A DNA stretch of 64,000 nt from Cyclobacteriaceae bacterium. Lineage in GTDB: Bacteria > Bacteroidota > Bacteroidia > Cytophagales > Cyclobacteriaceae. The notes beneath the pieces are model-generated. The model searched no databases and was not told the origin of the DNA. It was given only the letters and a program-made list of their open reading frames with translations. The stretch covers positions 1 through 64,000 of the forward strand of contig JAAUQL010000009.1 in assembly GCA_012033595.1 (NCBI GenBank), written 5' to 3'. Below, piece after piece: positions 45,082 through 55,342 of this stretch (within the stretch, counting starts at the first letter, position 1; every line of letters begins with the position of its first letter). The translations under genes were made by a program, and so were the position numbers.

Positions 45082-47227
45082 TAAACCGCTTTTTCGGTCT
45101 GACTTTCCCGCACTTCTTTTATTTGATTTAGAAAGCCCTTCGCCCTTTGATAAAATGTATTGGCAAAATCTTGGTCCGGCTCGTGTTTGTTGATCTGCAA
45201 CACATGTTCTTTAAAACTGCCTTCTGCGAATTTGAAGGTGCCAGGCTCAACAAATATTCTGTCAAAATCCTGGATCACACTCATTTGAGAGCTGTTTTTA
45301 ACATTTTCGCCCAATAGCATCGCTTTGGCGCTATTCACAAATACGTTGTAGCTGTGGTAGATGGAGTCGGCATAGTTGCCATTTTCCAAGGCCATTGCAG
45401 ACCAGCCGAGTTTCTCTTCGGAGTCGAACAGCAAGGTAGAAACCAGGTCGATAATCACTCCCGCGCATTCCCCAACCGCCGTTTCCACAGCAAAATCTTC
45501 ATTTTTCCCCAGTCGATATAGTCAGAAGGCGTTACCGTGCTCAATTCTGCAAGCGGTTTCAGCAGGGTGTAAAAATACATTTTACCTTGTCGCTTAAAAT
45601 AGTCCTTGTAGTATTCACCATCCAGGCTGTTGCTGTCGTAGTCGTCGAGTAGAGAACGGAGCACTTCCGGTCCTCTTTTGCTGGGCACTTTTATTACCCT
45701 GTCGGCTACTTCACCTTCGCCATCGGTATTGACTCCACCACCGAGCATCACCTGAATAGCAGGCAATACATGCTCGCCATTTTTGATGGAGCTGCCATGC
45801 AATCCTATGGCCGCCATACCGTGCTGACCGCAAGAATTGGGGCAACCGCTTATTTTAATTTTGATGTCCTGGTTGTGGATCAGATCAGGATACTCGTTTC
45901 TGATCACGTCTTCCAGGGCTTTGGCTATGCCTGTACTGCTGGAAATACCCAGGTTGCAGGTGTCGGTGCCCGGGCAGGCGGTGATGTCTGCTGTAGAGTC
46001 GAAGCCCGGCTCTGCCAGACCTGCCGCATTCAGTTCGTTGAAGAGCGGCTTCAGCGCTTCTTTGGTAACGAACTTGAGCAAATAGCCTTGGTTGACCGTG
46101 ACCCGGATGTCGTTTCCGGCGTATTTCTCGGCAATGTCAGCAAATGTTCTGGCCAGATCAGACGACATGTCGCCCAACAGCAACTTTACATACACGCCGT
46201 AGTAGCCTTTTTGCTTTTGTTCGAACACATTGGTTTGATACCATTGATCAAATTTTTTGACATCGTGCACCTCCACCTGGCCATAGTCCGCATGAGCTGG
46301 CAAAGCAGGAATGGCATCAAAAGACTCATGATCTATTGTGTATGTTTTTACCTTCAGGGCTTTTTGTTCTTCGGCTACCAGTCGCAGCAGTTCTTGAAGC
46401 CCCAGGTCATTCAGTAAAAATTTCAATCGTGCCTTTTGTCTTCGCGCACGCTCACCATAGCGGTCGAAAACACGCAACAGGCCTTCGGTAAAGGGGATAA
46501 GTTGGTCTTCGGGCAAAAAGTCATAGGCCAGTTGCGCCAGGAAGGGCTGGGCTCCCAGCCCACCTCCCACATAAACTTTGAACCCGCGGACTTCTTTGCC
46601 ATCGATGGTTTTTATCTTTGGAATTGCGCCCACATCATGTATGAAAGCAAAAGCAGAATCTTCGGTGCTTGACGAAAGGGCGATTTTGAATTTGCGCCCC
46701 ATTTCCTGGCAAACGGGATTGCGCAAGAAATATTCGAAAACGGCATGGGCGTATGGGCTTACGTCAAATGGCTCGTTGGGGTCGATGCCAGCTTTGTCTG
46801 AGGCCGTGACGTTGCGAACGGTATTGCCGCAGGCTTCACGGATGGTGATGTTGTCTTGTTCCAGTTTGGCCCATAGTTCCGGCGTTTTATCCAGGCTTAC
46901 GTAGTGGATTTGTATGTCCTGCCGGGTAGTAGCGTGCAATTTGCTGCTGGCAAATTCATCGGACAGATCGGCGATTTTTCGCAATTGTCTGAAGGTCATT
47001 TTGCCGTAAGGGATTTTGATGCGGACCATCTGCACCCCGGGTTGTCGCTGGCCATATACCCCCCTGGCCAGGCGAATACTCCTAAATTTCTCATCGTCGA
47101 TTTGCAGGTTGCGAAATTGCGATATCTTGTTGGCCAGATCGATAATATCGTTTTCGACCACCGGATTTTCCAAATTTTCTAATTCACTTCTAAAGCTAAG
47201 CATGGTTCTTTTGATTTTTTGGGACAT
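45081..47227 (-). CDS. Ferredoxin-type sulfite/nitrite reductase with C-terminal HEPN-like domain, one frameshift near 45500
   Basis: HATTRQDIQIHYV, NTVRNVTAS, CPGTDTCNLGIS, SGCPNSCGQH; adding one A to the GGAAAAATG run fuses ..YIDWGKNEDFAVETAVGECAGVIIDLVSTLLFDSEEKLGWSAMALENGNYADSIYHSYNVFVNSAKAMLLGE.. Confidence 0.88.
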
Positions 47228-47259
47228 AAAAAAGCCTTCCCCCGATTTTGAGAAAGGCT
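47228..47259 (-). terminator. Intrinsic terminator directly abutting the reductase ATG (candidate attenuator)
   Basis: Minus strand AGCCTTTCTCAAAATCGGGGGAAGGCTTTTTT-ATG. Confidence 0.75.
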
Positions 47260-47314
47260 AGAGATACATCTATTTTTTTTGATTCTAATACTAAAACATT
47301 AGAGAAATAAACCT

Positions 47315-47368
47315 TCATAACCTTTCCCGGAAAATGGCATAGGACAACACCAGTACCAGCAGGCACAT
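47315..47368 (-). CDS. Candidate 17-aa leader peptide MCLLVLVLSYAIFRERL
   Basis: ATG TGC CTG CTG GTA CTG GTG TTG TCC TAT GCC ATT TTC CGG GAA AGG TTA TGA on the minus strand, upstream of the attenuator-like hairpin. Confidence 0.45.
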   Translation of the reverse strand: MCLLVLVLSYAIFRERL

Positions 47369-47439
47369 CGCTTAGATGCTGAGATTTTTTGATTTACGGG
47401 ATCAATAATAAGGTTCATTGGATGATTTTTCTACAATCG

Positions 47440-47476
47440 AATTGCAATTTTACAGCAATAAAAATTTAATTGCAAT
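47440..47476. promoter_or_regulatory. Paired ATTGCAAT palindromes (AATTGCAATT 47440-47449; AATTGCAAT 47468-47476)
   Basis: Direct reading; upstream of the leader ORF. Confidence 0.45.
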
Positions 47477-47586
47477 AATACCTACGATTAATTTGTTTTA
47501 CGGTATAATATTTTGGCGAAATTATGAATATTAAATGATTCTTTTGTCGGCTCAATGACTATGTGACATGGGTCACAAACCAAAAA

Positions 47587-48048
47587 TCAATATTGATCAC
47601 CACTTTTCTTGGGTACGTTCAATTTACCATAGAAATATAGCGAATGGCTGGACACGGTAAAGTTGAACGTTTCCTCTACAAGTTTCTGAATCTCCATTAC
47701 CCTCGGGTCACAAAACTCAAATATCTGGCCGGTATCGGTACAGATTACATGGTCGTGCTGCCTGAAACCGTGCGACTTTTCGTATAGCGACAGGTTCTTG
47801 CCAAATTGGTGTCTTTTTACCAATTCACATTCCAACAGCAAATCCAGGGTGTTGTAAACGGTGGCACGACTCACACGATAATTTTTGTTTTTCATATTGA
47901 TGTAGAGCGATTCTACATCGAAGTGGCCTTGATTGGTATATATTTCCTCAAGAATGGCAAAGCGCTCCGGTGTTTTGCGCAATTCCTTTTCTTCCAAATA
48001 TTTTCGGAACAGTTCCTTTATTTCTTCAAACTTGTCTGGGGCAATCAT
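47587..48048 (-). CDS. Fur-family transcriptional regulator
   Basis: [68 protein letters not shown]. Confidence 0.93.
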   Translation of the reverse strand: MIAPDKFEEIKELFRKYLEEKELRKTPERFAILEEIYTNQGHFDVESLYINMKNKNYRVSRATVYNTLDLLLECELVKRHQFGKNLSLYEKSHGFRQHDHVICTDTGQIFEFCDPRVMEIQKLVEETFNFTVSSHSLYFYGKLNVPKKSGDQY

Positions 48049-48320
48049 GCTGTCTTTATTAGGCTTTTTAGGCTGTCAAACATCAAAATTAGTTTTTTAA
48101 TATCTGAGCTAATAGCGATTCATGCTAATTGTTGGAATTCACCAATGTATATAATCATTTTATGGTCTTTATGTTTGAGGTTTTAAGTGGTAAACTGCCT
48201 GCCACTGTTCCCCTGCCGGTTTGAGATCGCGACAGATTTTAGTATCCTTGCTTAGGTACTTTATCATTTAAAAAGATAAAAGCGGGTATATTGCAGGATC
48301 AACGAACATTATACTTCGCT

Positions 48321-48572
48321 ATGATAAAACGTGCGATATCCGGCATGCTCATTGGTTTGGTCAGATTTTATCAGGGCGCGATTTCGCCCTTGTTTCCCAG
48401 CACCTGCCGCTATACGCCTACTTGCTCGCAATACATGGTCGAAGCAATTAAAATCCATGGACCGGGCAGGGGCTTTATATTAGGCATCAGGCGATTTGGT
48501 CGTTGCCACCCCTGGGGCGGCAGTGGCTATGATCCGGTACCACACAAAAATCACCATCATGACAAAAAATAA
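48321..48572 (+). CDS. yidD: Membrane protein insertion efficiency factor YidD
   Basis: [63 protein letters not shown]. Confidence 0.96.
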   Translation: MIKRAISGMLIGLVRFYQGAISPLFPSTCRYTPTCSQYMVEAIKIHGPGRGFILGIRRFGRCHPWGGSGYDPVPHKNHHHDKK

Positions 48573-49512
48573 GATTCCCGTCACCATTGTCACAGGTTTT
48601 CTCGGAGCCGGAAAAACCACCTTGCTCAATGGCCTGATAGAAGCACATCCTCAAACAAAATTTGCCATTATTGAAAATGAGTTTGGCGATATTCCCATAG
48701 ACCAGGAGTTGGTGATCAATGCTAAAGACGGCATATTCGAGATGTCGAATGGTTGTATTTGTTGTTCGCTCAATACCGAGCTGGGAGAATTGCTGCGAAA
48801 GTTATCTGATGATGCCTATCAATTTGACCACCTCATCATTGAGACTACGGGCATAGCTGAGCCAGATGGCATTGCGGCGGCTTTTGTTGGTGCCAACAAA
48901 GCCACCCGTTTTTACCTTGATGGAACCATTTGCCTGGCCGATGCCCGGGATATTGTTAAAAACCTGCAAGAGCGCGGCGAAGCAATCAAGCAAGTCTCTT
49001 TTGCTGACCTCATAGTACTGAACAAGACGGATCTGGTAGATATGCCGGAAAGGGAAATGGCCATCGCACACATAAAAAAATTCAACGCAGAAGCGCCTGT
49101 TATCGAAACACAGTATGGGAAATTGCCGCCGGAAAGCTTGAAACTCCAGGCCTATGATGGCCTTAAGCTGGAAAACACACTGCTCAACCCACAACATCAC
49201 CATCACCACAACGAACTCGTCGCGCACAGTTTCGAATTTGGAGCGCCTCTACTTGCCGACAAGTTCGAGCATTGGATAAATATGTTGCTATTTTTAAGCG
49301 GATATCAGATTTATCGGATCAAGGGAATACTTCAGTTGGAAGGAGAAAGCCACAAAGTGGTTTTTCAATCGGTACGTTCCAACAGCAAAATAGATTTGGG
49401 GAGTCAGTGGCAGCCTGGAGAAATCCGCAAAAGCAAAATTGTATTTATTGGCCACAACATCAAAAAGGAGCCATTGGAGAAAGGCCTTAAAGGATGCATG
49501 AAGCGGACTTGA
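48559..49512 (+). CDS. G3E-family (CobW/COG0523) GTPase
   Basis: [29 protein letters not shown], His cluster [12 protein letters not shown] 48559 overlaps the yidD 3' end. Confidence 0.94.
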   Translation: MTKNKIPVTIVTGFLGAGKTTLLNGLIEAHPQTKFAIIENEFGDIPIDQELVINAKDGIFEMSNGCICCSLNTELGELLRKLSDDAYQFDHLIIETTGIAEPDGIAAAFVGANKATRFYLDGTICLADARDIVKNLQERGEAIKQVSFADLIVLNKTDLVDMPEREMAIAHIKKFNAEAPVIETQYGKLPPESLKLQAYDGLKLENTLLNPQHHHHHNELVAHSFEFGAPLLADKFEHWINMLLFLSGYQIYRIKGILQLEGESHKVVFQSVRSNSKIDLGSQWQPGEIRKSKIVFIGHNIKKEPLEKGLKGCMKRT

Positions 49513-49583
49513 TACAAGATGGCGCAAACGCCGTACCTCCTGCAACACACCGGTCGGGAGCGATGGCGCCTCTATGCGTGGGC

Positions 49584-49775
49584 TTATTCTTCGGTATCGG
49601 GACTTACCTTTTTATTGATCCAAAACGGAGCGGTGGCAAACCAAATGACCATGGAAAAGGCCATAATATTTTTATTCATCTGCAGGTCTAAATCTCCAAA
49701 AAATACGAGCAGGGAAGGTACGATGGTACCCGATAAGGCCAGATAAGAAATTATTTTTAATATAGCATGTTTCAT
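49584..49775 (-). CDS. Small two-TM hypothetical protein
   Basis: 63-aa ORF MKHAILKIISYLALSGTIVPSLLVFFGDLDLQMNKNIMAFSMVIWFATAPFWINKK; follows the permease on the same strand. Confidence 0.6.
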   Translation of the reverse strand: MKHAILKIISYLALSGTIVPSLLVFFGDLDLQMNKNIMAFSMVIWFATAPFWINKKVSPDTEE

Positions 49776-51179
49776 GATAGTACAGTCGGAGGTGAAAGCC
49801 TGGATTGATATAATTTACTGACCACGATATAAATGGCCGATGCGATAAACCAGCCAGGAAGGCCAAGAAAAAACACCTCTACGCCCAGCAGCAAATTCAG
49901 AAGCAAGCCAATGGCAAGGGTTACGATCCAGGCTATGGCGGCTGCCCAATTTATGTTGCTATGCGTCTTTTCGGAATAGAAATCAGACAATCCCAAGCGC
50001 TTCAATACATAGAAATCTATGAAAATGACCGCACCCATAGGCATAAGGAGAAACCCATACAGGGCCACAAAATCGAGCAGGTTCATGACCAATGCCGGAA
50101 AACATGCAGCCATGGTGGTCACCAAACCGGTGATTAGGGTCACCTTCCAGGTTTTCGACCTGGGAGCCAAAGATTGAAACGCCAGACCTGCACGGTAAAT
50201 GGTAGGGTTGGCCGTGGTCCATCCGGCTATGATCACACAGACAGCACCGGCGATGCCGGCCGCATTGAAGGCCACCACACCAGGCGCAAATTCGGCGCTG
50301 TTGTTGGATTGCTGAAGGAATAGTGCATATAAAATGCCGGACGAAAGCCAGGCAAAGTAATGTCCTATGTACATGCCAGTGGCAGTGGAAAAACCGTATT
50401 GCCATTTTTTGCATATCGAAATATCGAGAGATCAGACATTCCGATGTGCATGGCCATATTAACAAACCACCCAAAGAACATGACATGCCAAAAAGTAAAC
50501 TGACTTTGGCCGGGTAAGGGAATGCCACTCCATATCTTCTCATTGGCTACTGTCCAAAAATCCGACAGAGAATTTACCCCAAGTCTGGGCAACACCGCTA
50601 TGGCCGCCGCAAAAAAAATGAGAATCATCCAGGGCGCGGCGATATTTGCAAATTTCGATACTTGTTGATAGCCAAACATGGCCACCACTGTGGTGAACGA
50701 ACCGATGATAAACACGGTGACAATCCAGCCAAAACTATTGGGCAACATATCGCTGAGTGAGGGCATTTCCAATCCGAAAGGAATGCCAATGGCTGTGGCC
50801 GAAACGGCGATCATGGAGCCTGCCAGAAAACAGAACATGACGCCATTGACCAGGTTATAGCTTTTCACCAGTATGGGGCCACATATTTTTCAAGCTGATA
50901 ATACAAGGTCATCCGGTTCTTCACGGCTATGGGAGCAGTAAGGAATGCCCAGCTCAATACAGCCAAAAAATTTCCTACCAACAGACCAACAATGAGATCG
51001 AATGCCGTGACCCCGTGGGCGACAAAAAGTGGCCCGATCACAAATTCGGTGCCTGCCGTGTGCTCACCGGCATACATACCGATAAAGCTTCTGAGGTTTT
51101 TGAGCTTGGATGGGGGAATGGGTTGACGCTCGTATTCATTGACCGAATCGAGCTTGGCAACAAGGCCATTTGTTTTCAT
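49772..51179 (-). CDS. NCS1-family (purine/cytosine/allantoin-type) permease, two frameshifts
   Basis: LRSFIGMYAGEHTAGTEFVIGPLFVAHGVTAFDLIVGLLVGNFLAVLSW; one C near 50875 and one A near 50400 restore a single ORF. Confidence 0.8.
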
Positions 51180-51428
51180 ATTTTGGGGATTTTCTAAAAA
51201 ATGTCAGGTTCAGTTTTGTCTTGGTGCAATATAGAAAAAAATGACATTGGCCGGCCTATGCGAATCAATAATCATAAATTCATCGTGATAGCGGATGCTG
51301 TGCACTTATTTTTTAAATGAATATTTGATAATTTGTGTTAATTGCCAGATGTATATTTGATTGCCTGAAAAAGATTGATCGCCTCCATAGGTTTTTATGA
51401 TGATGTTGTACAATAATCTGACGACAAA

Positions 51429-52765
51429 ATGATGCGCACAGCCAAGTTTATATTCATTGCAGGCCTTATGCTTTCCTGCATTCCTGGTTTTGGTCAATAC
51501 AAGATCGTGACAATTGCCAGCGACCGTGCCGATGGTATCGGTCCTTGCCAGCCCAGTATATTTATCAATCCCAAATCGCCCAATATGATGGTGGCAAGTT
51601 TTGTGAGCGAAAAAACCATGCAGACCAGTGGCACCAAAACCCGTCACAACAAAATATACTATTCACAGGACTTTGGCCACACCTGGAATACAAAGAACAT
51701 AAAATCAAGGTACGGTGACTTCGGCGACCCCTGCATCATTGCAGACAATGAGGGTATCTTTTATTATTTTCATCTCTCCGACCCCAAAAAATGGGATGGG
51801 AAGGCCAGATGGTGATGGATCGCATTGTATGCCAGCGATCTGGCAATGGCAAATCATGGAATAGTGGTACCTTTATGGGGACTGAATCCACCCAAAAAAA
51901 ATGAAAAAGCCTGGGCGACATTTGATGAAACATCAGGATATATTTATGCCACCTGGACCCATTACGACAACTATGCCTCATCAAATCCGCAAGACAGTGC
52001 GCATATTATGCTGTCTTTTTCTACTGACCGCGGACTTAACTGGTCTCCGGCCATGCGCATCAACCAGTTCGGCGGTAATTGTCTCGGTGAATCAGGTACG
52101 CCTCTTGGCGCCATACCTGTGGCGGGTCCGGAGCAGGAAGTGTACGTGACCTGGGCCAATAATGGAAAAATTTATTTTGACCGTTCGGCTGATGGCGGAG
52201 TCACCTGGCAAAAAAGGATGCAATAGTAGCAGAGCAGATCGGTGGCTGGCATTTGAACGTGCCCGGGTTTGGCAAAGCGTCGGGAGCGCCCGTGAGTGCA
52301 TGCGATATCAGCTATGGCGATCGGCACGGTACAATATACGTTAGCTGGTCTGACCAGCGCAATGGTGAAAACAATACCGATGTGTGGTTGGCCAAATCTG
52401 CGGACAAAGGCAATACCTGGTCGGATCCCATCAGGGTGAACGATGATGAAGTGACGATGATGGGCCGGCACCAGTGCTACAATTGGATGTCCGTTGACCC
52501 GGTGAGCGGCAATATCTACCTCGTATTTTATGATCGCAGAGAACATGAAGGCCTGGAGACAGACGTGTATATGGCCATATCTACAGATGGGGGACAGACT
52601 TTCAGCAATGAAAAGATCAGCGATCAGCCTTTTGAGCCCGACAACAATATCTACATGGGCGATTATATCAATATTGCCGCCTATGCCGGCTATGTGCGAC
52701 CAATTTGGACGACCTATGAAAATGGCGTTTTGTCCATTAAAACCGCGCTTATAGATGTACGCTGA
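51429..52765 (+). CDS. Sialidase/BNR-repeat exo-glycosidase-like secreted protein, three frameshifts
   Basis: YYSQDFGHTWNTKNI, STDRGLNWSPAMRI, SADGGVTWQK, SADKGNTWSDPIRVNDD, STDGGQTFSNEKIS BNR repeats. Confidence 0.82.
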
Positions 52766-52988
52766 GACCACTGCATAAATTAATACCAACAGCAGCCGGT
52801 TTCATGGCCGTTTTGGTGCCTTCAAGTTTATCTCAGTAAAGTTGCGTGATGCATGTTGATGAAAACTAACTGCGCTATCATGCTCGGCAGCAATCATTTA
52901 TTCATTTTTTTCATTATCAGCAATGCAATTGTTTTAGTCAGATTTTCGGCTGTAAAAATAATTTGAACCTGCATCGTAGTTTGGCGTT

Positions 52989-53023
52989 ATTTATTATGAT
53001 ATCAAAATAATATCATAATAAAT
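52989..53023. promoter_or_regulatory. 14-bp perfect inverted repeat ahead of the SPFH gene
   Basis: ATTTATTATGATAT-CAAAATA-ATATCATAATAAAT, ending 9 bp before ATG 53033. Confidence 0.75.
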
Positions 53024-53032
53024 TAACTAATC

Positions 53033-53886
53033 ATGAAAAAAGAAGTTTTGTTGAAACCTAAAAGCGGCTATCCCTTTTTGCTGCTCGTGGTGCTTATTTT
53101 GGCAGGAGCCGTCTTTGCTATCATCCAAGCTCAAATACTTGCTGCATTGGCTCTATTCCTGTTTTTTCTTCTGGTACTCAAAGGCTTTTACATTGTGTAT
53201 CCCAATCATTCCAAGGCGATGGTGCTTTTTGGCGCTTACAAAGGCACGGTAAAGGAAAACGGTTTTTTTGGATCAATCCATTTTTTGGCTACCGGTCTAT
53301 TTCATTGCGCGCCCGCAATTTCGACAGTGAGCGTGTGAAGGTCAACGACATGGTGGGCAACCCCATTCTGATCAGCGTCATATTGGTTTGGCGTGTGCAA
53401 GAGACCTACCGGGCTGCATTTGAAGTAGATGATTATGCGCAATTTGTGAAGGTGCAGACCGATGCGGCGGTGAGAAAACTTGCCGGTTCTTATCCTTACG
53501 ACAATTTTGATGAGCATGTCCATGAAATTACTTTGCGCTCCGGCGTAAAGGAAGTAAACGAAGCGCTTGAAAAAGAGCTGGATGAGCGTCTGACCATGGC
53601 GGGTATCCATGTAATGGAAGCGCGGATCGGATACCTGGCCTATGCCCCGGAGATTGCTCAAGCCATGCTGCGCCGCCAACAGGCAACGGCCATCGTTGCG
53701 GCAAGATTCAAAATAGTGGAAGGCGCAGTAGGCATGGTAGAAAGCGCCCTCGAAATGCTATCACAAAAGAGCATCATCAATCTGGACGAAGAGCGAAAAG
53801 CTGCTATGGTTAGCAATCTTATGGTGGTGCTGTGTGGCGACAGAGATGCTCACCCCGTCATCAACACCGGTACCTTACATCAATAA
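53033..53886 (+). CDS. SPFH/Band-7 domain membrane protein, frameshifted near 53265
   Basis: Two TM helices then [59 protein letters not shown] after adding one T. Confidence 0.9.
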
Positions 53887-53892
53887 ATAGTG

Positions 53893-54060
53893 ATGGAAGA
53901 ATATAAACTACTGAAACAAAAGTTCTTTGAAGGAACTGCGAAGTTTGAAAAAAGAATTAATGAAACCTGCCAGCAAGGCTGGAAGCCGGTTTCATTGACA
54001 TCTGATCATGGTAGTGCCATGGTGCTGTTGCAAAAAGTGGATAAGTTTCACGAAGAATGA
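53893..54060 (+). CDS. Small DUF4177-like protein
   Basis: 55-aa ORF MEEYKLLKQKFFEGTAKFEKRINETCQQGWKPVSLTSDHGSAMVLLQKVDKFHEE, 7 bp after the SPFH gene. Confidence 0.6.
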   Translation: MEEYKLLKQKFFEGTAKFEKRINETCQQGWKPVSLTSDHGSAMVLLQKVDKFHEE

Positions 54061-54213
54061 TCAACAGACCGATGCTGCTCCAGAAAGCGAGAAAATAAAC
54101 CCATTGCACTAAATGACCCGGCAACTGAGCGGTTCAACATAGTTGGCCTTCAGAGCCGGATGGTGCCTTGGAAGACAATTCAAATTAGAATGAAATAAAA
54201 TTGCTATTGATTT

Positions 54214-54381
54214 ATGCCAAAGAAAAAGCCGTTTGTATTGAGAATGGATCCGGAAGTGCTGAAAGCGGTAGAGAAATGGGCTGTGGATGATTTTCGCAGC
54301 AGCAACGGGCAAATCGAGTGGATAATCCATGAAGCACTGCTCAAAGCCGGGCGGCTGCCCCAAACAAATGCCGGGCAATAG
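54214..54381 (+). CDS. Arc-like ribbon-helix-helix DNA-binding protein
   Basis: 55-aa ORF MPKKKPFVLRMDPEVLKAVEKWAVDDFRSSNGQIEWIIHEALLKAGRLPQTNAGQ. Confidence 0.8.
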   Translation: MPKKKPFVLRMDPEVLKAVEKWAVDDFRSSNGQIEWIIHEALLKAGRLPQTNAGQ

Positions 54382-54460
54382 CAAACATTTTTATTTACAA
54401 TTTGTCTAGTATTGGAGGATGGAACATCCTCCTTTTCTTTAAAACCATCCGCAGTATTTA

Positions 54461-55231
54461 ATGTCATTGATTAAAAAGCCAAATTTTTCAAAAACAGACA
54501 AGGAAATAGCCGGACTACGAAAATCAGGTAAAATTGTAGCCACTGTGCTGTGGGAAATGATCAACGCGATCAGGCCTGGCATGACTACCCAGCGACTAGA
54601 TGAAATAGCCGGATATTATCTTAAAAAAATGGAGGCAAGTTCTGCGCCCCGCCTGGAAGGCTTCCCGGGCAATACCTGCATAAGTGTGAATGAAATCATC
54701 GCTCATGGCATACCGGGTAAGCGGATATTGCGTTGCGGCGACAAAGTAAATATAGATGTCTCTGCTGCGCACAAAGGGTTTTTTGGAGATGTCGGCTACA
54801 CCATAATTCTTGGAGGTCTTACGCACAGCAGCAACCAGTTATTGGAATGCGCAAAGCAATCAACCCTGACCGCCGTTACCATGTCAACAGCCGGAACGCC
54901 TGTAAATCAAATAGCGAGGGCCATAGAAGAGCAGACCAGAACATGCGGGTACACCATCATCAAAAACCTTTGCAGCCATGGTGTAGGCAAGAGCCTCCAT
55001 GCTTGTCCACAGAATATTCTAAATTATTACCACCCAGAGGAAACCCTGGCGCTCGAACCTGGCATGGTGATCGCCTGGGAACCCTACATTTCTACCGGCG
55101 CCACACGAGCACAGGAATCGTGCAACGAATGGAACCTGACCACGCATAACCACAGCGATGTGGCGCAATTTGAGCACACCGTATTGGTGACCGATGGCAA
55201 GCCCGAGATATTGACCGTCATCGATTTTTAA
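54461..55231 (+). CDS. map: Type I methionine aminopeptidase
   Basis: GNTCISVNEIIAHGIPG, NIDVSAAHKGFFGDVGYT, CSHGVGKSLH, LALEPGMVIAWEP. Confidence 0.95.
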   Translation: MSLIKKPNFSKTDKEIAGLRKSGKIVATVLWEMINAIRPGMTTQRLDEIAGYYLKKMEASSAPRLEGFPGNTCISVNEIIAHGIPGKRILRCGDKVNIDVSAAHKGFFGDVGYTIILGGLTHSSNQLLECAKQSTLTAVTMSTAGTPVNQIARAIEEQTRTCGYTIIKNLCSHGVGKSLHACPQNILNYYHPEETLALEPGMVIAWEPYISTGATRAQESCNEWNLTTHNHSDVAQFEHTVLVTDGKPEILTVIDF

Positions 55232-55243
55232 CCTGTCCTTTTC

Positions 55244-55271
55244 AGGAATAAAAAAGCGTTATTCCCTTTTT
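55244..55271 (+). terminator. Rho-independent terminator after map
   Basis: GGAATAAAAAAGCGTTATTCCCTTTTT. Confidence 0.65.
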
Positions 55272-55342
55272 ATCAGCATACAATATACGGACTGCATTCA
55301 TCATACAGCGCAAGGTTACGCAATGTTGCGATATGGAAAATA

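Noticed and set aside
45770-46417. 215-aa plus-strand ORF
   Set aside because: Antisense to the sulfite reductase
49772-51179. Three separate small permease genes
   Set aside because: Fragments join into one NCS1 transporter when two single bases are restored
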